Below, piece by piece: positions 27,801 to 38,000 of a stretch of 64,000 nt of DNA. The DNA is taken from positions 2,474,001 through 2,538,000 of the forward strand of contig CM067537.1 of NCBI GenBank assembly GCA_034509925.1, in the 5' to 3' direction. Under the pieces are notes generated by a model. The model had not been told where the DNA came from. It did not search any database and worked only from the letters and a program-made list of their open reading frames with translations. Each line of letters starts with the position of its first letter. The first letter of the stretch is position 1. A program made the position numbers and the translations under genes. The DNA is from Hirudinaria manillensis. Its lineage: Eukaryota; Annelida; Clitellata; Hirudinida; Hirudinidae.

Positions 27801-27946
27801 ATTTCGTAATGGTGTCCGTAACTCGGATTCGACAGTCGGTTGGAGTGGAAGTAATGTTCCCTCTCACGAATGAAGTGAGGGGAAAATGCGGCAACTATGC
27901 TCGTAAATATTGCAAATGAAATCAATCTCAACAATTTCTTCGCCAT
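2996..27946 (-). CDS. SORL1: Sortilin-related receptor SORL1/SorLA (about 42 coding exons)
   Basis: This is a type I endosomal/Golgi sorting receptor that binds cargo through VPS10 and LDL-A modules and is sorted by GGA, AP and retromer adaptors. Order: signal peptide and furin-type site (KFKRS) at 27716-27946; VPS10 at 23290-27651; 10CC Cys-rich part at 22035-22895; YWTD propeller at 19730-21735; EGF at 19260-19440; ten LDL-A at 14041-18770; five FN3 at 4160-13790; transmembrane exon 3643-3837; last exon 2996-3063 with TGA at 2996-2998. Splice phases checked across the FN3-to-tail part agree, for example 10651-10843 (phase 1) into 5865-5983. Full SORL1 architecture separates it from sortilin or SORCS. 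Human SORL1 has 11 LDL-A and 6 FN3, so this copy appears one short of each. The Ty3 element lies in the intron between FN3-3 and FN3-4. Several VPS10 exon edges are approximate. Confidence 0.93.
3448..3496. repeat. (AAT)n microsatellite
   Basis: A run of AAT trinucleotides in the intron before the last SORL1 exon. Confidence 0.95.
4661..4737. repeat. (TTA)n microsatellite
   Basis: About 25 TTA units with one G interruption, in a SORL1 FN3 intron. It causes a spurious poly-leucine frame. Confidence 0.95.
6104..6108. repeat. Target-site duplication, left copy (ATATC)
   Basis: The five bases ATATC directly flank the left LTR and recur at 10487-10491 directly after the right LTR, which is the typical 5-bp duplication left by Ty3-type integrase. 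Confidence 0.93.
6109..6216 (-). repeat. Ty3 element 3' LTR (108 bp)
   Basis: On the minus strand it starts TGTTGTGACG and ends GACTTAACA, the canonical TG...CA ends. As read it is identical to the copy at 10379-10486. The coding frame of the element ends 8 bp inside it. Confidence 0.95.
6209..10330 (-). CDS. Ty3/gypsy gag-pol polyprotein (single frame)
   Basis: The frame is open from inside the 5' LTR (10474) to a TGA inside the 3' LTR. The ATG at 10330 ([11 protein letters not shown]) is the likelier start, giving about 1373 residues; residue numbers here count from 10474. A Gag-like part comes first, then two CCHC knuckles ([14 protein letters not shown] and [14 protein letters not shown], about 309-346), an aspartic protease ([12 protein letters not shown], about 378), reverse transcriptase (YLDDILVGG, about 678), RNase H ([12 protein letters not shown], about 823; DHKPLL), integrase zinc finger ([10 protein letters not shown] ... 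CRKCTSC, about 1050) and a D,D-35-E core ([25 protein letters not shown]). Gag and Pol are fused with no frameshift. The order RT-RNase H-integrase marks Ty3/gypsy. No stop or frameshift is seen, so it could be functional. Confidence 0.95.
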   Translation of the reverse strand: MADVAKLLEAFTQQMELLVRSIATNATHHTVPNFIPFEPSKELWNDYMNRFQSFIEANSIPASKITQVFLTNQSASIYKLLQTTASQKPTPCEVNKLDFAEIQAVMMHNFNPKRFVIRERFKFWTELKRQPGETIQELAAKIRNAATTCDFPSIEDTLDEALRTRFMCSVDNEAVLKALFKVPEDELTFNRAIEIAMEVEESAKVAKATVHGTPEDNRELVNKISKETESKPDKADSKPIRKPQQQRQQFSKFTFPKGTCPRCGNKGHHANDCRHIKAKCHFCGIIGHIEKACFKKKFKRDRHVNSIHTIPSHTPLTQVLQIAHSEFVFELDSGARDNFCAIETWKMWGKPRLNFSSTRYVSATGDPIPNIGVCEVIVSTSDVKNVALEFNVTKLPKLNIIGRKAIVELKIDVSSLLHNDVLKIDEDLDSKTVEKACYKICHDFKECFEPELGCLKDFELEVKFKPDSSPIFVKARTVPFAIQEDLNQALDAGIKKGIWTPTHFNDYGTPIVPIRKSLKPGEQKANFRICGDYSVTVNSQLEPHRYPMPLPEDLMRKLGGSRYFSKIDLADAFNQIKLAPASQKKLALTTNRGVLLQTRLPFGIISAPGYFQEIMDKLTCDLQGVAVYLDDILVGGSNSKEHIQNLKLLLQRLRDKGLRCNKKKCIFAKDSIEYLGLVVSKSGIEKGKRVDALTSMPRPTNVPTLRSFLGSVQFYHKFIPNLSTIAEPLTSLTRKESLWRWSLEAEKSFQKLKEILANEVQLAHFDKSLPLGIACDASDVGIGAVLFHRYPDGSERPILHISKTLSTSQRNYSQIHKEALSIIYALQKFHQYLYGRNFILVTDHKPLLSLFSPSKLTPLLAANRLARWALILHQYDYSIEYRRSESHGNADALSRLPSGKDDNFDAGEDEDDDLTVCTISAISKQIRPTDSQVLTKESCRDRIISTVVRFLKEGWPRVVDAQIRHFQKLEDALTVQNDCLIFGNRIVVPEKLRLHVMGLLHLGHCGMRRMKQLARTVVYWPGIDADIEEMCRKCTSCAEHQNNPPKFSNHPWMLPERPWSRIQDHAVNFMGKNWLVVVDSYSKYPCIHSTSSITARTTMELLEEDFAHFGYPHTLVTDNAPTFTSSEFQEYLRERGILHLRGAPYHPATNGQAERLVQTFKQSLKKSRLPTIQALQEFLMQYRRTPLESGYSPSELLNGRQLRSKLDALLPSVPHIAQELQNRQNKPTSKRSSNTQFTVGKPCYVQRSGPGKDRIPRWIPAVVIQVLGPRHVLIQALPKGPTLKRHVEQLRPRHGVEEDDDPGMVPGPTPNSRNISTSTTAQTTVPRRPRGRPKGRRNFQRPIVPDSETTLPRHSERLRLKALRNFSAGVEVL
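10379..10486 (-). repeat. Ty3 element 5' LTR (108 bp)
   Basis: As read it is identical to 6109-6216. It is very short for a Ty3 LTR. The minus strand contains a GC-box-like GAGGCGGGGCC and no TATA box, so transcription may be TATA-less (inference). Confidence 0.93.
10487..10491. repeat. Target-site duplication, right copy (ATATC)
   Basis: Matches 6104-6108 exactly and abuts the right LTR end. Confidence 0.93.
12655..12722. repeat. Simple (TTTG/TTTA)n tract
   Basis: TTTG units followed by TTTA units in a SORL1 intron. Confidence 0.9.
14836..14879. repeat. (ATT)n microsatellite
   Basis: About 14 ATT units between two SORL1 LDL-A exons. Confidence 0.95.
15700..15845. repeat. CAA-rich minisatellite
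   Basis: Roughly three copies of a 25-40 bp unit, each containing a CAACAAAAC(A/G)AGTTCAACAAC core, in a SORL1 intron. The glutamine-rich reading frame over it is incidental. Confidence 0.8.
16078..16352. repeat. Compound (AAT)n/(AAC)n array with a 102-bp duplicated block
   Basis: A long AAT microsatellite in which a block ending ATTAATAATGACCATAAC occurs twice, starting at about 16171 and 16273, a period of 102 bp. It lies just beside a SORL1 LDL-A exon. The poly-Asn, Ile and Leu frames over it are not genes. Confidence 0.9.
17885..17961. repeat. (AAT)n microsatellite
   Basis: About 24 AAT units in a SORL1 LDL-A intron. Confidence 0.95.
18911..19007. repeat. Intronic dispersed repeat, copy 1
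   Basis: About 95 bp containing ACAGCTTATTATTTGTTGAC and a GTTAACTAACCA end. A diverged copy is at 19615-19708. Not coding. Confidence 0.7.
19190..22895 (-). other. SORL1: SORL1 10CC, YWTD propeller and EGF module
   Basis: The 10CC part is on three exons (about 22690-22895, 22350-22462, 22035-22120) with Cys pairs such as [12 protein letters not shown] and [10 protein letters not shown]. Propeller blades follow on about 21556-21732, 20963-21192, 20362-20628 and 19728-19860, with YWTD-like motifs degenerated to LYFAD, LFWVD, MFISD, IFFVD and LLWAD. The EGF-like exon (19260-19440) has [13 protein letters not shown] and a CACPAGE core. Confidence 0.8.
19615..19708. repeat. Intronic dispersed repeat, copy 2
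   Basis: A diverged copy of 18911-19007 with the same block order (ACAGCTTATTATTTGT, TTAATCCAGT, GTTAACTAACCA). It lies just upstream of a SORL1 propeller exon on the plus-strand map. Confidence 0.7.
23290..27651 (-). other. SORL1: SORL1 VPS10 ten-bladed propeller
   Basis: Exons on the minus strand at about 27415-27651, 26877-27040, 25862-26036, 25517-25605, 25112-25288, 24617-24818, 24228-24409, 23660-23750 and 23290-23465 encode the VPS10 fold. Landmarks are [60 protein letters not shown] and [19 protein letters not shown], which track the SorLA family closely. Asp-box motifs (SxDxGxxW type) recur, for example SLDEGRSW and SSNGGFSW. Confidence 0.85.
26548..26655. repeat. (CATC)n-rich tract
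   Basis: Imperfect CATC/CATT repeats in a SORL1 intron. Confidence 0.85.
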
Positions 27947-28910
27947 GTCAGCTCTCGTATCTTTACTAAACTCGCATTTTTAGATAACAAGCCTGCGAGC
28001 TCGGCGCACAGCAGTTTACCTGGATTGCAAAATTTCCCCAAAAATGACTCACTTCTGCGCCTCTAAGATCGCTATTAAATATCAAGATTTAAAATTTTAT
28101 TTGCTCCGTGTCGCATTAATTATTTATTATTAATTATTACTGCTGCAACAACTGATTAGGCACATAATACCAGTTTCACTCCAATATTAAGCTTATAAAG
28201 ACATCTGCAACAATATTTTAAATTCTTAAACCCTTAGATCATCCCATGCAAGAATTCCAAAAATAATGTTTGCTTTCTAGACAGTTAGGCTTAGTTACTT
28301 ACAGGGCTTGATTCAAATTTACTAAAAGCATTTGCATTCTGAAATGACCTCTTGACTACCTTGCAAAGTTCATATTATGCTTCAAAGTTTAAAATGTTAT
28401 TTATAGATTAAATGTTCATATGTTTAGAATTCTTAGAATTTGCATATATTGCACGTCCTCCATAAGCCTTTCGTTAACCAATGGTAGTGTCATTGTACGT
28501 GCATTTGACATAAGACGCTGTCGCCCTCTAGATTATTTCTCGTAAACACATATTGAAGGGCCAAAAATATCAAAATGGTATTACTTAACTATGTTCATAG
28601 TTCTACCAATTAAACACAAAAGAAGTATGAAAGGTAGCTCTTCTGTGTCACAACATAACTCTTAGCATCATATGACTTTTTTTATTTATTACCTAAAAAT
28701 TTATTTCAAAATCTTGATATCAATAATAAACTGTTTAATTAAATTAATTTGTTTACGTGGGCAAAAAACCTGTTATTGATTGCTATTAGTTAATGCTGTG
28801 TAACTTTTAAAAATAAAATTACCAAAATAATTAGTTGTGTTTGCATTGTGCGACGCTTCGTGAATAAAAAGTAGTCGTATGAATCTATAATTTTTTTTTA
28901 GGAAGCACCT
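27947..28910. promoter_or_regulatory. Divergent intergenic region between SORL1 and TRAPPC4
   Basis: 964 bp separates the SORL1 ATG (minus) from the TRAPPC4 ATG (plus), so both promoters should lie here. A T-rich tract ending TTTTTTTTTAG sits just 9 bases before the TRAPPC4 ATG and looks like a 3' splice site, suggesting a 5' UTR intron. No clear TATA element was found. Confidence 0.5.
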
Positions 28911-30486
28911 ATGGCCATATTTTCGGTATGGATTATAAGCCGAGCAGGCGGTCTGATTTATCAGTACGAACGCAACGCACAGACAATTGAAGTGGAAAAA
29001 ACTTTCAGTTACCCTCTGGATTTCGTTCTTAAGGAATATGACGATAAAGTTGTGGTTGCATTTGGGCAAAGGGACGGAGTGAAAGGTTTTAATGCGTTGT
29101 TGTGAAAGTGTCATTATTTCATTCACTTTTCTTCATTTATGCACCATTTATCCGGACAATTTTCATCTAGAATGCCATTTGTAGATGAACTAAATTTTTG
29201 ATATATTATTCAAATAGCATTTTTGGATTTCTACATTAATTTATCTTCTTGAATCTTTTGAAATAAATGTATCTTCTGTAGCAGTTGCAAATTATATTCT
29301 TTTGTGAATTTTCAGTGGGCCATGTTGTCATGTCAATTAATGGCATCCCAGTTGAAGGACAGTCCATTAAATCTGATAACATCAGGGAGGATGTCCTCAA
29401 GTACCTTGCCAAAGAGGAGAATTATCCCCTCAGCATAAAGTTCGGTCGTCCAAAGTTGTCGACAAATGAAAGGATCATGCTTGCTGGCATGTTTCATTCG
29501 TTAGTTGTCTTTTTACTGAACTAGTGAATTTCTGGCTCCATTATTACATTATATTACTATTTCTTATTATTCACTGTTCTGGTTATAATATTTGTCATAA
29601 GCAATGTTAATGCTTAAAATTCAAAAAGGCTGATGAAATTCAACCCATTTCTTTTTTCAATATAATGAATAATTGATTTTTAATTAATTAATTTATAAAT
29701 TTAATTAATTTGGACTTGATCATGAAGTTGTAGTAATTTATCAGTATGAACAGCCATATTAATAAGCTCTGCTACTAAATTTGCATTTCAGCCTATTTGC
29801 CATATCTTCCCAGTTATCTCCAGTACCACAAAGCTCTGGAATTCAATTGCTGGAGACAGACACCTTTAAACTTCATGCTTTCCAAACTCTAACAGGTGAT
29901 TATTTAATTATACCTTAATTATATCTTGACTCATGAATTATTCGTAAATCATGGACTTCTGTAAGAAGGCATTCAGCCACATAATTAGCCCATCTTTGTA
30001 ATTTAACTTAATAAATTCTCTTAAGAAAGAAAGAGAAAGAGAAGCTAACAAATTTCTTTTCTTAACAGTTCTGTAATTAGTTAACTCCTTCACCTGCAGG
30101 CATCAAGTTTGTCATCGTCACTGACATCAGACGAAACAACGAGGAGGTTCTTTTGAAGAAGCTCTACGAAATCTATTCCGATTTTGCTCTCAAGAATCCA
30201 TTCTACAGCATAGACATGCCAATCAGGTCACATGTTTACTCAATGACCTACTTAGATTTATTATTATTGGTGCTAATGAATTTAAGTAATAATTATTAAT
30301 GCTGGATATGTTATTGCATACGGATTATGTATATAATTCCATTCATAGATTCATTGATAAATATTCAAATTGTTATCATGATGTTATCATTGAAAAGATT
30401 TCATTGTTTGTTGTTGCAGGTGTGAGTTGTTTGATTCCAATGTTCTGCATTCAGTTGATATGGCTGAGAAGTCTCTACCATTTTGA
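28911..30486 (+). CDS. TRAPPC4: Trafficking protein particle complex subunit 4 (synbindin)
   Basis: Five exons: 28911-29085, 29316-29499, 29792-29895, 30100-30226 and 30420-30486. All have GT-AG introns and the joined frame is open, about 218 residues (human 219). TRAPPC4 is a small longin-fold core subunit of the TRAPP tethering complexes, which act as the exchange factor for Rab1/Ypt1 in ER-Golgi traffic. Landmarks are [77 protein letters not shown] and [17 protein letters not shown], collinear with the family from start to end. Stop TGA is at 30484-30486 and an AATAAA at 30531-30536. It diverges from SORL1. Confidence 0.96.
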
Positions 30487-31000
30487 TTATTAAAAATGAA
30501 TTTAAATTTTATTTGGATGGTTGTTAATGCAATAAATGTCTTGATTATTATTATTTTCTTTTTTTATACATGTTTTACAATAATTGTGTTATTTGTTAGT
30601 TCTTTTAGGCAGCCAACATAACTAGTATATGAGCATCCAAGCTCTTATTTGGCCCAACCTTTTGAAAATGAAGTGTTATGTAGTGAGTAATTTTGGGAGA
30701 TAAGAATTATTCTTTGGGGGATATTTTAGGATTTATAAATCTCCCAGGGGTCTATTCTCATCACTGTCGAAGTGACGGATGTGACTACCAAAAGTCCCCA
30801 TTTAATTAATTGATATAATTTAATATCTAGCGTTCATTAAATGTAATGAGGTACATGACCGAGTACATGTTAGAAAGCTTTAGGAAGGCACGTACTATAA
30901 AGGTCTGAAGGGCCTGGTGCTATTTTGAACGCTTCGCTCCATTTTTCGTAAATTTCTGCGTCATTCTTATTTTTTTTAAACAGACGATAAATCGTAAACA
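30487..31000. other. Intergenic, TRAPPC4 to gene A
   Basis: This holds the TRAPPC4 3' UTR with AATAAA at 30531 and the presumed promoter of gene A. No other open frame is convincing. Confidence 0.5.
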
Positions 31001-34000
31001 ATGCTGATAGTTTTGCTTTTTATTGTTCCAAAAGGTATGAAAGTTTATTGTGACTAATAGCGGATGAATTTGACTTTGGTTATGGACCGTGGTAATTTCA
31101 GAGCAATTTTATTTAATTTAATAAAAGAAAGTTTTACGGTGGTCAACTACCTTTAAATTTAGTTACAACACAAAATTCTTTAAAAGAAGAGGAAGTGCGC
31201 ACAACACTAAATGTTTAATGAGAAATAAACCTCTCGCGTTCGAAAGCTAACATGAAGCGGTAGCAGATTGTTTTCTCAAATTGTTTACAGTGATGGCCTC
31301 AGTTAATATAGCTCTGGGTAAGCAGGCATTGCTATGTGAGGTCGCTAATCTACCCTCTGGTTTACTGGATGGCATAACAAATGTTCCTGTACAAATTGTT
31401 GATGTCAAGAAAACGTGTACGTTAGGGACTTTCGTCATTGACATCGTATTCGGTGACTCGCATTTCGTGCACTATGTTGTCCTCCATCCTGGAGCAAGCG
31501 AAGGTGAGAGATTGATGGATTCGAATTCTGATAGAAAGGTTGGGCTTTCGATGATTTTTGGCGTGGTCTGCCCGGGACATTACTCTTAACGTTAATTGTT
31601 AACATCGAATTGATTTCGAGATGATCAAATGTGTTGTTTAACGAAAGAAAGGCATAGTTTTATACATATTCATTAGGCAGTACGAACGTCGTTTGACTAA
31701 AGATTGGAAACTCAAAAAGTACTCAAGACGCATCCCAACAAAAGACAGAGTTTAAGCGTTTCTTTAAAATTGAGGATCAAACAACATTAAAAATTGTCAA
31801 TGAAAAGTCATAGATTAACTTTTACTCAATAAAAATGTCTGGACGTTAAATTAATTGAAAAGCTGATTTTTGAACAGCGGACCGCCGCTTTGTGACCTAC
31901 TACAAAGTCACCTATTTCGTCGACTCAGTACCATTGGACTGTTCTCAGATCCCCGAACCATTCAGTATCCTCAGATTCGATAATGGTGTCAGAATGAACT
32001 GCCGCGTACTTACTTTCCCAGTTCCAAATCTGTTCGTCGCCTTCCTCGGATTTCAAAACATTTCTCTCAGTGAAATCGAAGTTCACACCCTGGGTAGCCT
32101 AGCTCAGTTTCTTTAACGAATCGCCCCACGACCTTGACCGTGACCTTGATATTCTGTTTTATAGCATCCGAAGAGCCAAAGGCCCACGTGCTCTTCTATA
32201 GAGGTTGTTTTTCGTACTTCTATTACTTGGTAGAAATATCTTTGACAGACTTCAATTCTTGCTGGAAAAGGTGCCAAAATTTTTCTTTAATGGGCATAAA
32301 AGTGAATATTTTCTTTGAACATTGTTTGATATCGCATGATATACGAAAAAGATTGTCTCAATGGTGTTTTCGATGTTTTGCTTCACTGTTAGTTTTTCTT
32401 CGAGGGTAACAAATCTTGCCATTGCGGAAGCGGTTATGAATTTATTCACGAGGTAACACTGGAGGCGTGCTACCTCAGCTGTTCCGTTTCAGACAGATTG
32501 TGTGGTGGAGATTACTCGTATTCGGTTTATGTCGGTAAGAAACGATAATTTGATCTTTGAAGATTAGTTGGATTTTGAGATTGCAGAATGAATATCATTT
32601 ATCGCTCAGTAAATCTTCAACTGCCGTTCTACCACGGTTGTTCGAACGAAGGGCCTCCTCACGTCACCATTAACATGGCGGATATTAGCATAGCCCAATG
32701 TCTCCATTATTGCAACCGTGCGAATTTCATCTGGGTCAAGGTGAACAACTGTGGTCTTTGAGTAGTACGTGATTCGTGGTGCTTGTATTTTTGTATTTTG
32801 TATTGTTATTAAATAATTCTTATTTAAGTCTTCGTGGATTTGTTTTTTTTTATTTACATCAGTGTAGATATTTTGCATTCCTAATTTTCCTTACTATGGA
32901 GCTCCATACTGAGTATTTTTAGGCCTGTATTGCAATGTTTTTATCACGTATTTTAATTATTTTGTGTATTACTTTCTTGATCGGCTGCATGGTATATTTT
33001 TCCGGTTTCATGCCCACTATGTTTGTCTAAACTGACGTTACAATCTGTCTGGATAGCATGTTGACTTTAAAATTTGGATAAGTAAATGTTTATTATTCAA
33101 TGCTGGTCCATCGTAAGTAATAATAATATCAATATTAACAATAATAATAACAATAATAATGTTGGCAATGATAATGAAAATAATTATAGCAGTACCAACA
33201 AAACTGATAAAAGCTTTTATCGAAATAAGATTTCTTAAAATAAAAATAAAAAAAAACTATACTCTTCAAGGGTACTACTTGCGGATGCACTGACCTAGAA
33301 TTCCAAAAAGATGTCAACCCCCTTAAATGTAACATGAGCTGCGCCGGTGAACCGAATGATATTTGCGGGGGGAAAGAACGCGCCTCAGTCTATGGAAGTA
33401 TGAATATTCATGGACATGTTGAATATATTATTAATGCTCCGATAAATAATTATATATAATTTGATCGTAGCAATGTAATAGATTGCACTAAGTAGGTTGC
33501 TTTTTGGAGCCAAATTTACGTCTGTTTCGAATACTCGTTATATTTGCCTTATGAGTAATGAATACTACCTAAAATCACCCAAAGGTATAATAAATAGCAT
33601 TTGACTTTAATATCGTCCATCACGAACATCAAAAGCGTGCAGACACCCAATCTTGGACCTCCTTTCGTGCCAGAAGCTGTTCCAATGTTCTCTCAGGCAC
33701 GACAAGTACGGTGAATGCTTGGGTGGTTGCGAAGAGGGCTTTGGAGGTCGATACTGCATTGAAAGGGGTCGGTCTGGTTCATTCTCTTTAACATTATAAT
33801 GTATATCTTTTATTTTTAATTTTACCAGATTTTTTACTGAGTTGTTTGATATTAACGTAAACATAATGATGACTTCTCAAATGTACATCTGAATTGAATG
33901 GACGGAACACTACTTGAGGGCGGCTTCAGCGTTTCACCTAGGACTCCTCGACTTTTTGAGAATTTGAAATTTATTGAGACGATACCTATAATATATACAA

Positions 34001-34466
34001 AATAGAGTACCAGGGCTGGTGTGTGCTGGAGTTTTTTTGGGGGGAGTAGGGCGGGAGAAGACTTTACCCCGCTAGAATCTAAGGTGTCTGGATGAAACAC
34101 TAGATGATCTAATCAGATTGGACAGATATTTCTAATCCGCATTATCATACCAATAATAAAACGAATTTGTTACAATAATATTTTAAGAATTCGAACTTAA
34201 AAGTGATTTTATGTTTCTAAAACTCCAGTGACCAACGAGGGCTTACGTCAAAAATGGAGCACCTACTCCATAATTTTGTTGATAATTATTTGGCTTGTCA
34301 TTCTTTTCAAAATCCTGGTCATAGCGTTAGTAACTAATTCTCGATTAATTATGTTAACTAAATCAACAGGTCAGCAAACTGTTCTAAAACTTTTACAATT
34401 TTTCTCTTACATTTCAGGTATTATTCTCGCAAAAGATGGAGGAAGCCGAATAAAAATGCGAAATAA
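31001..34466 (+). CDS. Gene A: fucolectin-WSC-WSC-EGF transmembrane receptor
   Basis: Ten exons: 31001-31034, 31291-31503, 31878-32093, 32165-32301, 32405-32534, 32610-32740, 33271-33397, 33636-33767, 34229-34325 and 34418-34466. They sum to 1266 nt, an open frame of 421 residues. Exon 1 is a signal peptide (MLIVLLFIVPK), with a likely cleavage after VMA. Exons 2-3 form a fucolectin/F5-8C-like lectin domain (SVNIALGKQALLCEV ... LSEIEVHTLG). Exons 4-5 and 6-7 each make a WSC domain (FYRGCFSYF, CGGDYSYSVYVG; FYHGCSNEG, CGGKERASVYG). Exon 8 is EGF-like (CQKLFQC ... CEEGFGGRYCIER). Exon 9 has a helix YSIILLIIIWLVILFKILVI and exon 10 a basic tail YYSRKRWRKPNKNAK. It is probably a cell-surface glycan-binding receptor; the ligand is unknown. 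First of four tandem paralogues. Confidence 0.85.
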
Positions 34467-35051
34467 AGCTGATTTACTTTGAACGACTTGCTGTCTGTGT
34501 ATTTATTACTATATATTATATATATATTACTATATATATATATATAATATATAGTAATATATAATATGTTATATATATATATATATAATATCTATATATT
34601 ATGTTATAATGCTATTTTTTATGTAAATACACTTGCAAAATGGGGTTTCACCATGTTGAGGCGAGTTTCGATAAATTGGTCCTTTTGTTATTGCAGTTTC
34701 GTGCTAAAATTTGGCCTTTCAAGTTCTAATTTAAGATTCAATCCAAGCACGATCCAGACAATGGAGCAATTTAAAATAAAAAATTTTGAATTTGAGCACG
34801 AACCACGAATCGATTATCTGAAGCCTATTGATAAATAGGTCATCATCGGGGTCAAGTTTGTATTGGACAAGGAAATTTAACTTTTCCGTTATGTCCTTAC
34901 CTCCGCTATGATAACCGTCAACACGTATTCGATTAGGTCAACCCAAAGCCCTTTGTTATTTTTTTTTGTATGTTTAGCTAAGACGTCACCGCCACGAGAC
35001 CGGAACTCATAGTAGCAACATTTCGATGAAAGACCTTTGAACGGGCGTAAC
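34467..35051. other. Intergenic, gene A to gene B
   Basis: An AT-dinucleotide palindrome (34498-34600) follows gene A. The remainder has no supported exon. Confidence 0.5.
34498..34600. repeat. (TA)n tract with inverted-repeat structure
   Basis: Nearly pure A/T sequence in which TATTACTATATAT is mirrored by ATATATAGTAATA, able to form a cruciform. Confidence 0.85.
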
Positions 35052-38000
35052 ATGTTAATCATCGTCTTGATATGCCTCCTTAAAGGTGGGTTTTTTGGTC
35101 CCAAGGTGAATATTTTTCAGTTTTCTTTTTTAGAATGTGTAGATTAGCAGATTAAAGGCTTAATTCGTCTCAAGTCGGCTAACAGATCAATCTATTATCA
35201 ATTAACTAGTCGGTTAATTAACTTACGAGCGAAACTCTTTAGACCACGTTGCCCTGCGAACAGCGTTGGATACCAGCGACAAATGGATCTTTAATTAAGA
35301 GTTAAGCAATAAAATAGTTTATTTCACCGCATATATGCTTATGCCTCGAGGACGGTTGAACTTATTGTAAACCTTACTTTGAATACCAAATAACTTTTTG
35401 GAACGTAGGACCTACTAAGCGAGGCGAATGTCTTGTAAGGTTTGTAGTGAACGTAGAGGTCATTGTTAAAAGGTCACAAGGTGTTTGACGGATTTAAATT
35501 GTTTGAAATATTCAGCAATTCGAAAGAGATCCATTTTGCAAACGAAACGATTCTTTACAGAGGCCTTTGCAGTCAACGTGGCCTTTGGCAAACGAGCTAG
35601 AAAATGCGAAGGAACAGAAAACCCATGCCTGACTGACGGTGTCATGGAGTCGGTCGAAATTATCGCTCGCTGCTTCTCCGATGCCTACATAATCGTATAC
35701 CTGGAAAGCCCCTTTTACATCAATTACGTCATCGTCTATACAGGAGAATTGGAACCAAGTATAGAAATTTTAGAATTAATTAATTTTAACTCTCTAATAT
35801 TGTAAGTTAATGAGTTAATAATTTTGATCGATGACTATACTCGACACTGATAGTGACTAATCATAAATAGTGTAAAATTAACCAGGCTATTTCAAGGAAG
35901 GTTTTTCCAGGCAAAAGCATGAAAAATATACAGAAAAAGAATTATGAAATAAACGGAATTTAAGAAATAAACAGATAAAAAAAGGAATCATGAAACAAAC
36001 AGAATTATAAAATATAACAGTTTTGTTTTGATCAGAGCTTCGCGGGGATGTGGGAGGTTACTATGCCGTGAGCATCGTAAACGGCACCGAATTGGATTGC
36101 GGCGCATTTCCAAACTCTTTGATCATGAAGGATTTCAATGAAGGACTGAGGATAAACTGCGCCAATTTGGGCAGGCCTGTTGCAGATAACAAGCTGTATT
36201 TCCCTCAAGCTAACGTATTGAAGCTGTCTGAGGTTGAAGTTCATACCCTAGGTAACTATTCGAAGATTTAGGAATTGATTTAGTAAAAATTTTCGGTCAA
36301 TCGTGTCACCGGTTTTAGGGTTAGGGTTTAAAATTTAATCGAGCTCATTCATCGCAACCTTTTCTGATAGAATTCTACCCTGTTTTTTTTCTATTTTTTA
36401 AAAAATAAAATCCTTCGCTTTCGATTTTCAATCGACATCTTTTCAATAATTTGTTCATTCGTCACAACACATCCGCACTTTTGACTCCTAGGAAATAACG
36501 AGACAGGAGAAGATGTACTTATTCATATAGGGTGTTTTGAGCGATTTCTTACCGTGAGGAAGACTGGATTCAAGAACTTTAGACAATGCAGAAACTTTTG
36601 TGCCAGGTACAATTCGCCTCTCATGGCCATCGAGGTATAGTCGGGTGGAGCTAATTGTAGAAACTGGACGTGTATTCTTTGTCGTTTACAGTTGTTGAAC
36701 ATTTCCAGGAGAAAATTATTTGCCATTGCGGCTTAGATTACGATGTCAGATATGAATTGAAGCTGGACAGATGTAAGATCATATGCGAGGAGAAACATTG
36801 CGGAGGAAATTACACATTTTCCGTTTACATCGGTTGGATGTAATTTTCATTTTTTTTTTGCTGACCGTGATTATTCGTACATTTTTTTACGTTTACATTA
36901 AAGGGAGTCTCTTTAGATTTTGTTTTACATACTGTATAATACTGAAATTTGGTTGTAGCGTATTAATAGTTACTTGAAAGTTGCTAGATGCAGTTAAATA
37001 TAAAATAAAATGTCAGTACTAAAGGGTACTTTGTGATGAAATTCTTTTAACTTTATATCTTGCATACTCAGGCATAATTTTTTAAATCGAGACTGAGTTA
37101 CAGTGACCTTCACAGGCAAGACGTTCCTCTCATCACGAGAACGATTTCGGGGGAAGGCTTGCAGAAACTATTGCCATGAAATTGAAATTTAGATGCTGAT
37201 AGATAATGATAAATGACTATGTTTCCATTTAAAATGCTATAACTTGTCATATTTTGAAGATACTCTTGACACTATAAACTCAAATATCATTATAATATTC
37301 GTGCAACTATGTCTCACTGAATAATAACTTTATTTATAACAAGAGATATAAATAGATCCATTTTTTCACCAGTCAACCTACAACTGCCATATTTCTTCGG
37401 ATGTGCACGGACTAAGACAGCGAGGTTGACGATGGGAGACAACGTCACGATTGCTGGGTGCTTGCAGTCCTGTGCCAATTACAGTTTCATTTGGCTGACG
37501 GTGAAAATTTGAATTTCAGTAATTTTCCGGTAATTTATAAACAATAACAGCAACTCATTTTTAAAATTAAATTTAACTAACTTGCTTTAACTAAGTTGAT
37601 AATCGAATTTATTAGCCAATTCAACCATTAGCCGGCTTAGCCGTCTAGCCATTTAGTCCTACTCAATAGCCAATCCTATACATTAATATCACAGCGAAGT
37701 ATCTCTATTAAGCATCAAAACATGAATTAAATATCATATAAAAGCATATTAATTAATATTAAAGCATTATATAAATCAATTCAAAAAACAACGTCCACTT
37801 TCAAATAAAAGGAAAATACCTGTGGATGTGAGAGTATCCCTCTACCCGAGATCGTCCCTTTGTACCACTGCATGCAGATCTGCAGTGGTGACCCTACCGA
37901 GATCTGTGGGGGAAATGATTATTCCAGTGTATACTCCAGTAAGCGAACGATGCTATAGATTGCATTGCTCTTGCTATGTCCTTTCTTACATGTCGGACTG

